Positions 22,319 to 34,340 of a stretch of 64,000 nt of DNA are shown here, piece by piece. Made by a program: the position numbers and the translations under genes. The DNA is from Reticulascus tulasneorum (lineage: Eukaryota > Ascomycota > Sordariomycetes > Glomerellales > Reticulascaceae), in contig LSAX01000002.1 in the NCBI GenBank assembly GCA_001557505.1, forward strand, positions 1,178,001 through 1,242,000, in the 5' to 3' direction. Numbering within the stretch: position 1 is the first letter of the stretch; the number at the start of each line of letters is the position of its first letter. The notes beneath the pieces are model-generated. The model did no database searches. It saw nothing but the letters and a program-made list of their open reading frames with translations, and was not told the DNA's origin.

Positions 22319-23181
22319 ATCTCCAACACCAACACGATCGATCGTGTAAATATTGTGGTGCGGAATAATCACAACTGGTCGTAGTTCATGGCTCGAGTGT
22401 ATAGGGACTCGAGGCTTGAAAATGCGGCGAAAGAAGCTTGTTCTGGTGGTTAAGGTAGGTGGAGCAGGCAGCAAAGAAGTCCAAAAAAGAACGCGACATC
22501 GATGACGAAGATCGTGCCCGGAACTTTGCTTCCCTGTGGGGAGATATGAGTGCGGTGTTGGTTGGGTGGGTAGGTCATGCACCTTGTGGAACTAATAGTT
22601 GGCACTTAAATTGTTAGTGCGTATGCCAAAGGCTGCAGTGGTTCGGGCAGGTAGGTCTGGCGGCTCTCAGGCCAGTTACATCTTGTAATTAGCGTTGCCC
22701 GCCGCATATCTAAAGCCCGTGGAACCCTGCAAGGTTGCGTCGTCGGGTGTGCTCAGATAGGTAGCCCGTTACCTTAGTACATACGTGCGCTATACCTAGG
22801 AGACGCTGGGGTCGGTAATATCGTTAGGCGCGATTTCAGCACCCCATCCAGGTCCCGACGGTCATCACGCGTCGGGTCTGACGGCGGTAGCTGGCAGCCT
22901 CATTCGCTGAACACCTCACGACGACCTGACGATATTGAAGCTTTGCTCGACTCCGAATCGGCGTTCAAACCACCCCCCGCACTTCAGCAGCACCAATGTC
23001 ACCCGTAGCTGCATGCTAGATCCGGCGTGAGCCATTGCATCCCGCAACTCACCCAGCGTTGTCGAGTTTCCCGAAGCAGCGGCAGTACCTAAGCATGGCA
23101 GCGGAAATATCGATGTATGCTGCATACCGCGACCTAGGTCATTTGCTTTGAGACAGGAAGACCGGCGGATTGCCCAGCAAG
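22319..23181. other. Divergent upstream region of the TMEM184-like gene and csf1
   Basis: About 860 bp between two divergent start codons. It contains an ATACCTAGG half of the CCTAGG-type palindrome seen elsewhere in the window (22793-22800). No gene is supported. Confidence 0.5.
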
Positions 23182-26100
23182 ATGTCCAGCTCCTCGGATC
23201 CAAATCGAAACCTATCAGAGGTGCCGGCCTTCAACCCGTACGTGCCCGGTCGATTCTTGATGCTTGCCCATGCTAAATTCTGGTGCTTCTACAGACGTTT
23301 TCTGATCTCGATTGTGGGTTGTGGTGTACTGTAAGCTCAATATCCACGATATCGCAAGGTTTATGCTGACGTTTGCGCAGATCCATCTTCTTCTTGCTAT
23401 ACTTTAACAGGGTATTCGCATCCATAGTGTCATGGGGCATACGGACATGGACATGGCATCGCTACCGAGTCTACATTGACGTTCAGGCCTTGCAGGTCTC
23501 TCTCCTCGGAGGCCGCATCTTCTTTACTGGCCTACGATACCATGGCAACAACGAGACCTTCCTAGTTCAGAATGGACACATCACATGGCGATACTGGTTG
23601 CGGAGGGTTCGCGAGGTGGACATCAAGACAACGCGTCATGGGTCTAAGCAACATGTGGAAGGGAACCCATCGGCTGGGAATGAGAAGCGTTCAAACCTGC
23701 CATGCAGGATAACCGTATGTCTGGTCGGCTTAGAATGGTTCGTCTACAATCGAAGCGCTGCGTACGACGACATTCTGGCTGGTTTGACGGGGAGCAGCAT
23801 GCCTCCAAAGGATGCTCCTACACCTGTCCAGCCGCACGGAGAGAACATTTCGAGCCTTAGAAATCGAGGCTTGAAAGTCGAGAAGTCAGATGATGTACCG
23901 CTTGGGGATGGGGCACATGAGAAGGAATCGTCCGGCGCTGCTCTCCTCTCAGATACGGGGCGTCGGAGCGGATCAAATGGAGTAACCAAGACGCGCTCAA
24001 GCTCAGCTTCTGAGACAGAACCTGATGCTGCAAAGTCTACGGCCAGCGACCTAGACCTGCCTCTGATGCTACAGTTCTTTCCGATTCATCTGGAATGCCA
24101 GAAGGCAGCTCTCGTTATGGGAAACGAGAATACCAAAGGAATTCTGATCATAAAGACTGATAGCCTTGATGGGGAGATAGACGCCGGAGAGACCTCCACG
24201 CCTGATCCCTACAAGCAAGTCTTCAAAATCAAGTTCAATCATCCGGTTGTGGAGATTAAGGATAATGAAGAGTACAAGGAAGACCAAGCAACAAGAGCCG
24301 GCAGAGAGAAACAGATGGCCCAGGACACCGCCCCAGTTCACAAACGGTCCTTCTTCCGACACCACCGACGTAAAGTTCTGGGGCAGTTGCGGAACATGGT
24401 ACCATATTGGCGCAAGTCAGTGGAATCTTTCTCAGTCGACTCGCGAAGCGGACTCGGCACCGCTGCATCACAAGTCCCCGGATCGAATTACTGGCAAGGT
24501 TTATCACGGTATCTGGATGATAATGACCAGGATGACAAGACGCGGTGGGCAGGTGTTGAATATGCCGCGGTGTCCACCATTATCGACAGCCCTGAGGCAA
24601 CCCTGACAGTTTATTGGGATGTCGTTGGCAAAGTTTCCGGGCATTTATTAGCACGCCAGACGAAGGAGTTCGGTGTAACACCAAACATAAATGGCGATGA
24701 TCCTCCCGCATGGGGTATAAATCTTGCCATCAAAGGTGGGACGGTGAATTATGGTCCATGGGCAGACCGGCTAAGGGCGGACCTCCAGCGAGTTTTTTTC
24801 CCAAGTTTGTCCAAAGACGCTGTGCCTGCAACTCCTCTGCCGGCCGGAGCAGACCGGCGTGCGACGCAGTTCAAGCTGTACGTGGAACTTGATGGTGAAG
24901 TGACCCTGCGGATTCCAATCCGAGAGGAGTCTAAAAATTGGAGGTGGAAAGGCAAGGAGCCACAGATGGCACCTAATCGCCATCACCAGAGACGAAGACA
25001 AAGAAACCGAGCGAAAAAAGGCAGCAAAGGGGATGCAGCTCAGCTTCGACCAGCTGGATGGCTTGATTTCAAGGTCGCGCAAAACGCAACTATTTCGTAC
25101 TCCATGGACATGATCGCTGGTCTTGCGGGCTATTCGAACACACTGGACCTGGATCTACCTAGCACAGAGCTTTCAAGCAGTGTCAACCATGAGTTGCTTT
25201 GGCGGTCAGGAGCGCAAAGAATATCCTGCGATCTGTCTACCCCACTAACATGGAACGCATTGCGGTCATGGCACTTCAATGTAGCTGCTAATGAATTGGA
25301 ACTCTTCATACTGAGAGACCACGTGTTTCTGCTAATTGATCTTGTTGATGATTGGGCAAGTGGCCCTCCTGCGGAATACTTGGTTTTCACGCCGTTCAAG
25401 TACTACCTCAATCTTCAACTACTGAATCTCAAACTGTACCTCAACGTTAATGACGGCAACATCATCAACAACCCTACGGACCTGGACGACAACACATACA
25501 TCATCGCATCCAGCCCCATGCTGACTTCCAAAGTATGCATCCCAATCGATAAATTCCGCCCCAGCAAGAACACAATCCCATTCGACCTAAAAGCTGAACC
25601 CTTTGGTATTTCTCTTCATGTTCCACCTTGGAATACACAAGCAACTTTCCTGAACTCGAAGGAGATTGCACAAGCCGACAACATCGTAGCAGATGGCCAA
25701 TACCACTACAATGCGACAACATCTCCGGCCAATACAGACACGTTGATTCTCAACTTTAGAGCAGACTCCCCGACAGCAACCCTTTATGGTTTCGTGCTAC
25801 GATACTTCTTGAAACTAAAAGACAACTACTTTGGGGATGATGTGCATTTCAAGACTTTAGAGGAGTACCAGGACTCACTACGACAGAAAGAGCGAAATCC
25901 TGGTGCTGAACTTGCTCACCGGCCTCCTCACAAAAAGTCGAATGATCTGGATGTGATATTAAACGTCAAAGTGGACGATCCCAGGATCCTACTACCATCC
26001 AATCTCTACACTTCACACCGACACATCCAGATTGAGACAGCTTGTCTATCAGCTGACCTGCGATTCACTAACTACTACATGGATTTGGAACTAAATCTTA

Positions 26101-29100
26101 CCCCATTGAATCTGTCTCTAGGAAGCGGAGAAAGTGGTATGCAGACACCCATAAGCGCAACGTCCAGCACTCAACTCTTTATTGATGGCCTCACTATCTA
26201 TGGCCATCGCCTCTTCGGACTTCCACCAACCGAGCCAACATATCTATGCAACTGGGATCTCTCGGTCGGCGCAGTTACTGGCGAGTGCAGTGCCGAGTTT
26301 CTCGCAGCCCTGATGAGAGGTGGTCAAGCCTTTGGATTCGGGTTCGATGACGAAGAGAATGCCCTTATATCATATTCCTCTATCATCTTTTACGATGTCA
26401 CCTTCTTACGAGTGGCGGTGCAGTCGATTCGACTCTGGCTTCATATTGACGAAGCCGCATTCCTCCTTTCCACAGGAGCGATTGACGTCAAGTTTAACGA
26501 CTGGGCACGATCCCACTACTCGAAGCGTGCCGATATTACGATACCAGACCTTCAAGTCTCATGCGTGAACTCGGATTCTGCGGCGAGACACAAGTCAAGA
26601 TTTCAACATGGTGTCGAGACAGATGCTTTCTTCCAGGCAACTATTTACCTGGCAATCATTGCAAGAAAATTTCAATTCTCTGAAGAACGAAGACTGCAAC
26701 AGGAACTTGTACGACGGGAGGATCAACGGACACACAGAACGGAGTTTCTGCTTCTTCCGGAGCTCCTTGGCGAATTCTTGCCTGAGCCGATTGACCCCCC
26801 TGCTCAAGGAGCACCACCCGTTCCTCACCCAGCCAAGGTTGCAGAAATGCATGCAGATGAGCGATCGTCTTATTCGGCTACATCATCCAGCCAATCTCAC
26901 AGGCTTCAGCATAAGAGCTCATTTCTGTCGGTCTCGAGTTCAAGCAACAGCAGCATAATGAGACCACGAAGCTCAGCGAGGTCATATAGCAAATCGAAAC
27001 AGTCCGAGCTTCTCCAGCCTGGCACCCGGGATGGTGGCAACGGCCGTTCAGGGACACATCAGCGCGACTTTTCGACTTCTACCGGTCGTCATTCGGCATT
27101 TCACAGCGCCGTCGGCGACCTCCATGGGCGCGACATGACGCAACACTCAACAGTTGCTTTTTCAAGTCAATATTTTCCGCCACATTTCCCGCTGGAGAAC
27201 GTCCGGCCGGATACGACAGAGACGGCCCTGCAAAGTGTCGAGGTGGACGAAGAGAACATTACCCCTGAAGCTGTTGAGTTCGGCCTCGAGGACATAGACC
27301 CGTCAATCCTGAGTGAAGACCATGCCCACTCGAGTCTTTTGGTTGAAATTCCTTCAGGAATCACTGCCTTTCTCAATCCAACCTCGGTTCGCTACGTTAC
27401 CGCCCTAATCACGGCTCTCCAGCCAAGTGAGCCTGAAGACATTCTAGACAGTCTTCAGATTAATTCCATGACTGACATACTTGATCTCAAGAAGCTAGAA
27501 AAGATCAAGGGCCAGATCAAGGATATCTCCTTGAGGATCCCGACGGCAAACATTCGATTTCTCAACTCCTCAAACGCTGATGGTATTGATTCGGTTCGGG
27601 AAGAGCAGGACCAATATGACATATCCATTACGAAGCTGGCACTCTCCACTCGATCAACAACTAATTGGCAAGACCCATTCAAGCCAGAAACAAAACACAC
27701 TAGAACATCCGTCATGCTCAGACTTGGTGCTGCCGAGATATCCGCATCCGAGAGACACTCCGGTATCAATGAAACTCAAGCAGCGGTTGTAGCACAAATC
27801 GATCATGTGATTCTCTCCATGGGATCGAAAGATGTTACCTATATTGATGTAGACGTTGGCTCTGTGACAGGGAGCACAGCTACAGGAAAGGTCGAATACC
27901 TCGCTTCCCTTATTCACCGAACGGCTCTCGTGGCTTCAGAGCTAGGAGACCTGCTTTCACATACTTCCAACAATCATAAAGAGCTCCTGAAGCACCTCAC
28001 CCATAAGCTTCTAAGCAACGGCCAAGCCGTTGGCGACCCGTCTTTCCTAGTTCGTCCTTCTGCTGTGCTGAGATCTGCGCCGGAACATTTGAGAACCTTC
28101 GACTCCTGGAAATTAGCTGTGCGATTGCGCCAGATTTGGGGAGGTCTGACACCTGGCGCTAAGGAACAGCTGCAACACGATTGCCAAGGCACATCCATAA
28201 GCACTCATGCCGATATATCTCAACAAGTCATTGCTGCTTTTCAACGGTGGCGAAGTTGGGATTTAGGCGACATTACAGATTCTGTGCTACTCCAAAGCAT
28301 ATTCGGCCCGCTCAAGGCTCATGAGCAGGATCCAGCTGACAGCCTTCCATTGATGGCAGCTTTCAGGTTGAAGGAGTTGCAGCTCGTATTGGACCCTGGC
28401 CCAAAACAAAACAGAATCGCATTCGTTGATCTCACTGCAAGGCTTGAGAAAAAGCTAAACACGCATCACGAAATTTCACTAGGATTGGGTGATGTTGAGG
28501 GTCCCCTGACTATCCTGAATATCTACTGCAGTGAAGCGGGCATCAATCTCAACTGGGAGCTCTGCGAACTTGCTGAGAATATATTACGGCTCTACAACAA
28601 TTCAGGCCGGAAGTCGGGCTCGGTTCCAAAGCCACGGAGCAAAACCGACGAGCCCAAGCAGTCTCAGCCAGCATACCACGTAGTGCTTGCTGTAGGACGT
28701 GGCTCTGTCGAAGTTGACACGATCAATTTGAGTGCTAAAGCCTTGAGTCATGGCCTCAAAGCGTCCCTATTAGCCCACGGTAGCGCTACAGATAGCAGTA
28801 CTTCAGCAAACTTCATACTTAGCTGCGATGCAGTGACATCTAGGCTTCATAGCCGTGGCCAGCTCCTCGGCATGTTCCAGTTGCGAGAGCCCAGCGTCTT
28901 TACGTCTCACGAGGTTGTGGAGACCGAATCGTTGTCCTGCCACACTATCAAATGTACAGCAAGCAGCCACAGTCTGACAGTGGCTGTGAAACAAGACCCG
29001 ATTGTGCTGATGGAAGTGCTGGATCGCTTGATTCAAGATGAGTTGGCCCAGCTCTACAGACTTAAGGAACAAGCACCGTCGCCAACGAAGACAAACAAAG

Positions 29101-32100
29101 AAAGCAAGAAGATCGCGGAACGGTTATCATCTTTCAGGGTCAACGTTGCGCTGTTTCTGGATGAGTACCACATCAGCTTGCCACTTTTGCAATCTTTGAC
29201 CTATAACATCTCAGGTGTGGTAGCACGAGCAGCCGTAGCTGCTAATTTTGGGAAGGAGCTGATCTTCGATTTTGATATCAAAGAAAATTCCCATGAAATG
29301 CAGATTACCGTTAATAAGCAGCCTCGAGGGATTTCACTATTGCGCATCCCTCCAACCAACGGTCGCATTACGATCCATATTGGAGAGTCCGAACAATCCA
29401 TGGCGGTGTTTGCGTCAGTTGAACCGATTCAGTTGGATGCCTCTGCCGTATACAGCTTGCTCAGCGCTCTCAACCGACCTCAGATCACTAACGCAATACA
29501 AGTCCTTCAAGAGCAAAGCAAGACCATCCAGGAGCACATCGCCGATATATTCGGCGTAAATGAAACGGAAACTCAACATTTGACGCCTGTAGAGAAGTCG
29601 AGTCTTGTTTATCTAGTTCATCTCACCTTGGCCGGTCTTGAGATCTTCGGGAAAACCCCTCTAGAGTCTGATCAAGATCCTCTTGCCTACTTATCCTTCA
29701 ATCTCGATAGGGTGCATGTGGAGGTGGCCAATCGTCATGATGCTCGCGGACCAATTTTGGCGCAACCAGAAATGCATGTCAACCTGGGGCAGATTTTGTT
29801 CGACATCCAAAAGGGAAGGGAAGAGTCCATGCGATCTTGCGGCAGTCTTGCGTTTGGCGCTCTAGTTTCCGCAAATACCCGCTGCACCGATGATGGCAAG
29901 GAGGAGAGATCTTTCAATTTCACAAGCGATGCCTTCGAGGTCAACTTATCACCAGAGACTATATCCACTGTCGTGGATGTGCTAGGATACATGGGAGACA
30001 AGATCAAAGATCTAGACACGTCGAGTGAACTAGAATTCTTGCGAAAACTACGGCAATCAAAGCCGCGCATCGCTATCAATGATGAGGAGGAACCCGAGGA
30101 GCCAGACATATTGGACTCCTTCCTTTCATCCATCCTCTACCAGTTCGAGGTCCGAAATATCCAGATCGGCTGGCTCGTAAGCGAGACACCGGGTGCAACA
30201 TCTGTCAACAAAGAGGACCTCATCCTTTCAACCCAATTGATCAGCTTTGGAACGCGCCAGACGGGATCAGCGCGGTTGACCATCGAGAATCTTCAGCTCC
30301 AAATGGTGCCACCGGGCCAAGACAAGAGACTGCGTTCCCTCCACTCTGCGCTTCTACCTGAGGTTGTTTTCAACATTGCCTATGTGTCGACCGCGACTAC
30401 TCGCCGCTTGGCATTCCAGGCCGTTGGAAAGTCTCTCGATCTTCGGCTAACTTCTGGCTTCATCATCCCTGCTGCTAATCTGAATGACTCCATCAGCTTG
30501 TCTTTCAAGAACATACAGAAGGCATCGCTTCACTGGAACGCCGGACCATTACAACAGAAGCCCGAGGAGAAACAGTCTGAAGAGAAGCCCCGTCGGAGCA
30601 TTCTAGGAACAAAGCGCCTCGAATCGCTCCTAATCGATGCTGACTTTGCAGGCGCTGTCGTATATATCGCAGGGAAACGGGCAGAGAACGAGTTTCGCAG
30701 GTCCGCCCGGCCGTCTGTCGCTGGTAAATACGGCCAGTTCAACACGGACGACTCGAGTAGTAGCACTGTTCTTCGGACACCTGGCTTGGCTTGGAAACTC
30801 GAATACAGAGATAACAGCCAAGAAGATCCTTCTCTTTATGGAGAAATCAAGATTGACGCGTCAAGCAACACTCTGTTTCCTTCAGTCGTGCCACTGATCA
30901 TGGATATTACTTCAAGCGTAAAGGAGGTTGTGAGCGATGATGCAGAGAGCAAAGAAAACGAGCCAGCGGCCTCGGAGAAGTCGAAATCTGGACCTGAAGA
31001 TAATATCCTCACAGCAGATCCTAATGCCGTACTGGGTCGCCTGAAGCTGAACCTCGGGTTGCGCATTTGCAAGCAAGAGTTCACTATGAGCTGCCAACCA
31101 ATCGCGCGTGTGGCAGCCACAGCTTGCTTCGAAGACATCTATTTCACCATCAACACCGTGCGATCTGTGGAACAAGGCAACTTCTTTGCTATCTCTGGCG
31201 CTTTCAGTAAACTGCAGGCGTCCGTCCAACACGTCTATTCCAGAGAGTCTACAGGGAGTTTTGAAGTCGATTCCATTGTCTTGTCGCTGATGAACAGCAG
31301 ACACTTCAGTGGCACAAGCGGTGTCTCTGCTATTCTGAAAGTCAGTCCTATGAACGTCTCGATCAATGCGAAACAACTCCAGGACTTCCTCCTCTTCCGA
31401 GAAATCTGGTATCCCAAGGAACTTCGGGAAGGCTCCTCAGCTCCTCTAGCAACACTCGCGACAGAAAATTCCCAGGGTCACCTGGTACAGAGGTACCAAC
31501 AAGTTGCCGCTACAGCTGCATTCCCGTGGACAGCCACAATTTCCATTGCCTCTATGGATGTAAGCGTGGACCTTGGGCAGGCTATTGGCAAGTCCGTACT
31601 CGTTGTAAGCAACTTCTGGGTATCATCCAAGAAGACGTCAGACTGGGAGCAAAACCTGTGTTTAGGTTTTGATAAAATCGGAATTGACTGTACAGGTCGT
31701 TTGAGCGGGCTCGTGGCTCTGCAAAGCTTCCAGCTTCGCACTTCCATTACATGGCCGCACCGAGAGCAGGCTCTGAACCAGACGCCACTGATCCAAGCCT
31801 CGATTGGATTCAGCCATTTTCGACTAAAGGCTGCCTTTGACTACCAGGCCTTCCTCGTGGCAGACATTACCTCTCTAGAATTCCTCATGTACAATGTTCG
31901 GGAAGGGGGCGGAGATCGTTTAGTCGCCATTTTCGACGGGGATGCAGTCCAAGTTTTCGCGACAACCTCGTCGGCAGCGCAAGGCGTGGCTCTTTACCAA
32001 GCAATCCAGAAGCTCGTCCAGGAGAGGCGGGCGAATTTCCAGACGTCTCTGAGAGAGATTGAGAAATTCATGAAAAGGAAATCGTATAGCAACGCAGCCT

Positions 32101-32945
32101 TGTCTCCGCAGCCATCAACGCGGCCCAAACTTCCAGAGGAGGATACCCTGGCGAAGTCGCCCATATCTTTGGACACTGATGTGGTGGTCACACTCAAGGC
32201 TCTGAACCTTGGTGTGTTCCCGAGCACTTTCTCAGACCACCAAGTATTCAAGATGGAAGCGATGAACGCCCAGGCCAGATTCTCGGCCAGCATGGAAGAT
32301 AGGCGGATCCACAGCATACTGGGGCTGACTCTCGGACAACTAAGAATCGGCCTCGCAGGAGTTAGAAACATCGAAGCACCGAAAACACTTAGCGAGATTT
32401 CAGTGGAAGACGTGGTGCGGAGGGCCACAGGCTCCCGCGGCGGCACCATTCTCAAGGTGCCCCGGGTGGAGGCCATCATGCAGACGTGGCAGACGCCGAA
32501 GAGCAACCGGATCGATTACAAATTCAAGAGCGCGTTCGAAGGCAAGGTGGAGGTGGGATGGAACTACTCGCGCATCAGCTACATCCGGGGGATGTGGGCG
32601 AAGCATTCGAAAACGCTGGAGCAGACGTGGGGGAGAGAGTTGCCCCTGACGGCCATCAAGGTGACAGGGGTGCCCGAGGCTGAAGGGGACAACAGCGGCT
32701 CGCAGCAGAAGATCACGGCAGAGGTGAACGTGCCGCAATCCAAGTACGACTATGTGGCTCTGGAGCCAGCCATCATCGAGACGCCACAGCTCAGGGACAT
32801 GGGAGAGGCGACGCCGCCACTGGAGTGGATCGGCCTTCATAGAGACCGGCTGCCAAACCTGACTCACCAGATTGTTATCGTGTCGCTTCTGGAGCTGGCT
32901 GGCGAAGTCGAAGATGCTTATTCAAGAATCTTGGGCTCATCATGA
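23182..32945 (+). CDS. csf1: CSF1 / BLTP1 family bridge-like lipid transfer protein
   Basis: Two small exons (23182..23237, 23295..23330) and one 9,565-nt exon (23381..32945) give 3218 aa, typical of fungal Csf1. The start is MSSSSDPNRNLSEVPAFNP. The splices build an N-terminal membrane anchor (FLISIVGCGVL joined to SIFFLLYFNRVFASIVSWG), followed by the family signature LQVSLLGGRIFFTGLRYHG and GHITWRYWLRRV. Csf1 is an ER-anchored protein whose repeating beta-groove units form a hydrophobic channel that moves phospholipids between membranes; yeast mutants ferment poorly in the cold. Low-complexity inserts lie near codons at 23870-24030 and 26860-27120 (Ser-rich, SSSQSHRLQHKSSFLSVSSS). The frame is open over its whole length with no sign of decay. 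The C-terminus (PPLEWIGLHRDRLPNLTHQ) is the conserved end of the family. Confidence 0.95.
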
Positions 32946-34340
32946 TTACGGCGTTGACTCACCGGGCAGGCGCGGGGGAAAGGGGGGGGGCAGCATTTTG
33001 GGATTGTATGGATGGATGGATGGATGCATTGGCGGGCTTTCGGCGTTTAGGGACGATGGCAAAAACACGGACATACCCATAGATGGCATTATAAATCGCC
33101 ACTTGTGTATGGTGGTTTCCTTCTCCTACCAAGTAATAATACATATCAATATCCTATTCACAGCGTGTTGCTCACCATGCCGTTCTCGGTGAATCATTTG
33201 CCTGGCATGCTCGCCGCAGACAGCTGACCAAGAGAGACAGAAGCCACTGGAGGGGCAGGTAGCTCGAGGCAGGGGAGCTTGGACCACCAACCGGAGGGCG
33301 AGCTAGGCGTTAGCGGAGCAGCAGCAGCAGCAGCAGGAGGACGACATTGCTGGATGCTGTTGGGTGGTATATTTTGGAATACCTAACTGATTATATGTCC
33401 CGATACTTTATCCAGATGTTCCGCTGGTACCCGTCCGCTCCATTGGGCCGCAAAGGGGGCTTGGGCTTTGCACTTGTCACCTCTGAAACGGTTGCAAATA
33501 TGAGGATGGATGCACGGAGAATCAGAAGCAAGGTTAAAGAAGGGCTCAGTCAGCACAGGTACTTTTCTATCATGATATCTCTAAAAAGTATTCTTCTTTC
33601 TCCCCTAGCCCTACCTTAACTACCTAGGTAGCTCAGGCAGGTAGTTGGGTATGAAATGCCAGAAGAAAGGACCGCTCGATCGGGCGTGGATAACCAATTA
33701 CTACATGGGACTGTTAGTGAGTCCGGCACGCTCTGGTGCGGCCGGGCAGGGTTCTTGCCCTTCTCGCATAACATTAAGGTGGGCTCACGGTATCGTGCAT
33801 TGGCATTTCACTGCTTTTTGGTGGGCGGCGGTCTGTTCAAATCCATAGAAAAATAAAATAAATAAAAAAAAACTGGGAGTGGCGGGGTTCACTTGCCTAA
33901 GCCCCACCTGCCCATTTTGCTCTGATTCGGTATCGTTATTATCGACATACATACATCTGTCACAACGGGGGCGTCAGTCTCCCACCGCAGCCCTTCTTTT
34001 TTTCTTCCCTCCTCTACCCAGATCCCACCCCGTACCTCCCGGTCTTAAACCTCTCTCTCCCCACCCCCAAAAAGCTCGATCGATAAAAAGAGTGGCAGTG
34101 GAAGCTCTCTGCTGTCATTTCTGCAAACGTCGCCCGTTTCACTTCACCGACACCACACCTCTTCCTCCTTCCGAGGAAAAAAGAGAGAAAAAAAAAGGGC
34201 CGCCGCAAAAAGCGTACTCGAGCGCGGGGCAAAATAAGAACCCCGCTTCGTCTACATCACCACCACCGCACCATCACCTTGCAAAAGCACCAACTTGAAA
34301 TTTTTCACATCGCAAAGCTCATCGAGCCAACACCGCCAAA
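32946..34340. other. Intergenic region with microsatellites and the EF-2 promoter
   Basis: About 1.4 kb. It holds (ATGG)4 at 33008-33023, (AGC)6 at 33317-33334 and the palindrome TACCTAGGTA at 33621-33630. The last 350 bp are strongly pyrimidine-rich on the plus strand, as in many fungal genes for translation factors. No gene is supported. Confidence 0.55.
33990..34080 (+). promoter_or_regulatory. Pyrimidine-rich core promoter or leader of EF-2
   Basis: The plus strand is almost purely C/T in blocks (CTTCTTTTTTTCTTCCCTCC and CCTCTCTCTCCCCACCCCC), about 260-350 bp before the ATG at 34341. Such tracts mark transcription starts of highly expressed filamentous-fungal genes. The exact start site cannot be read from sequence. 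Confidence 0.4.
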
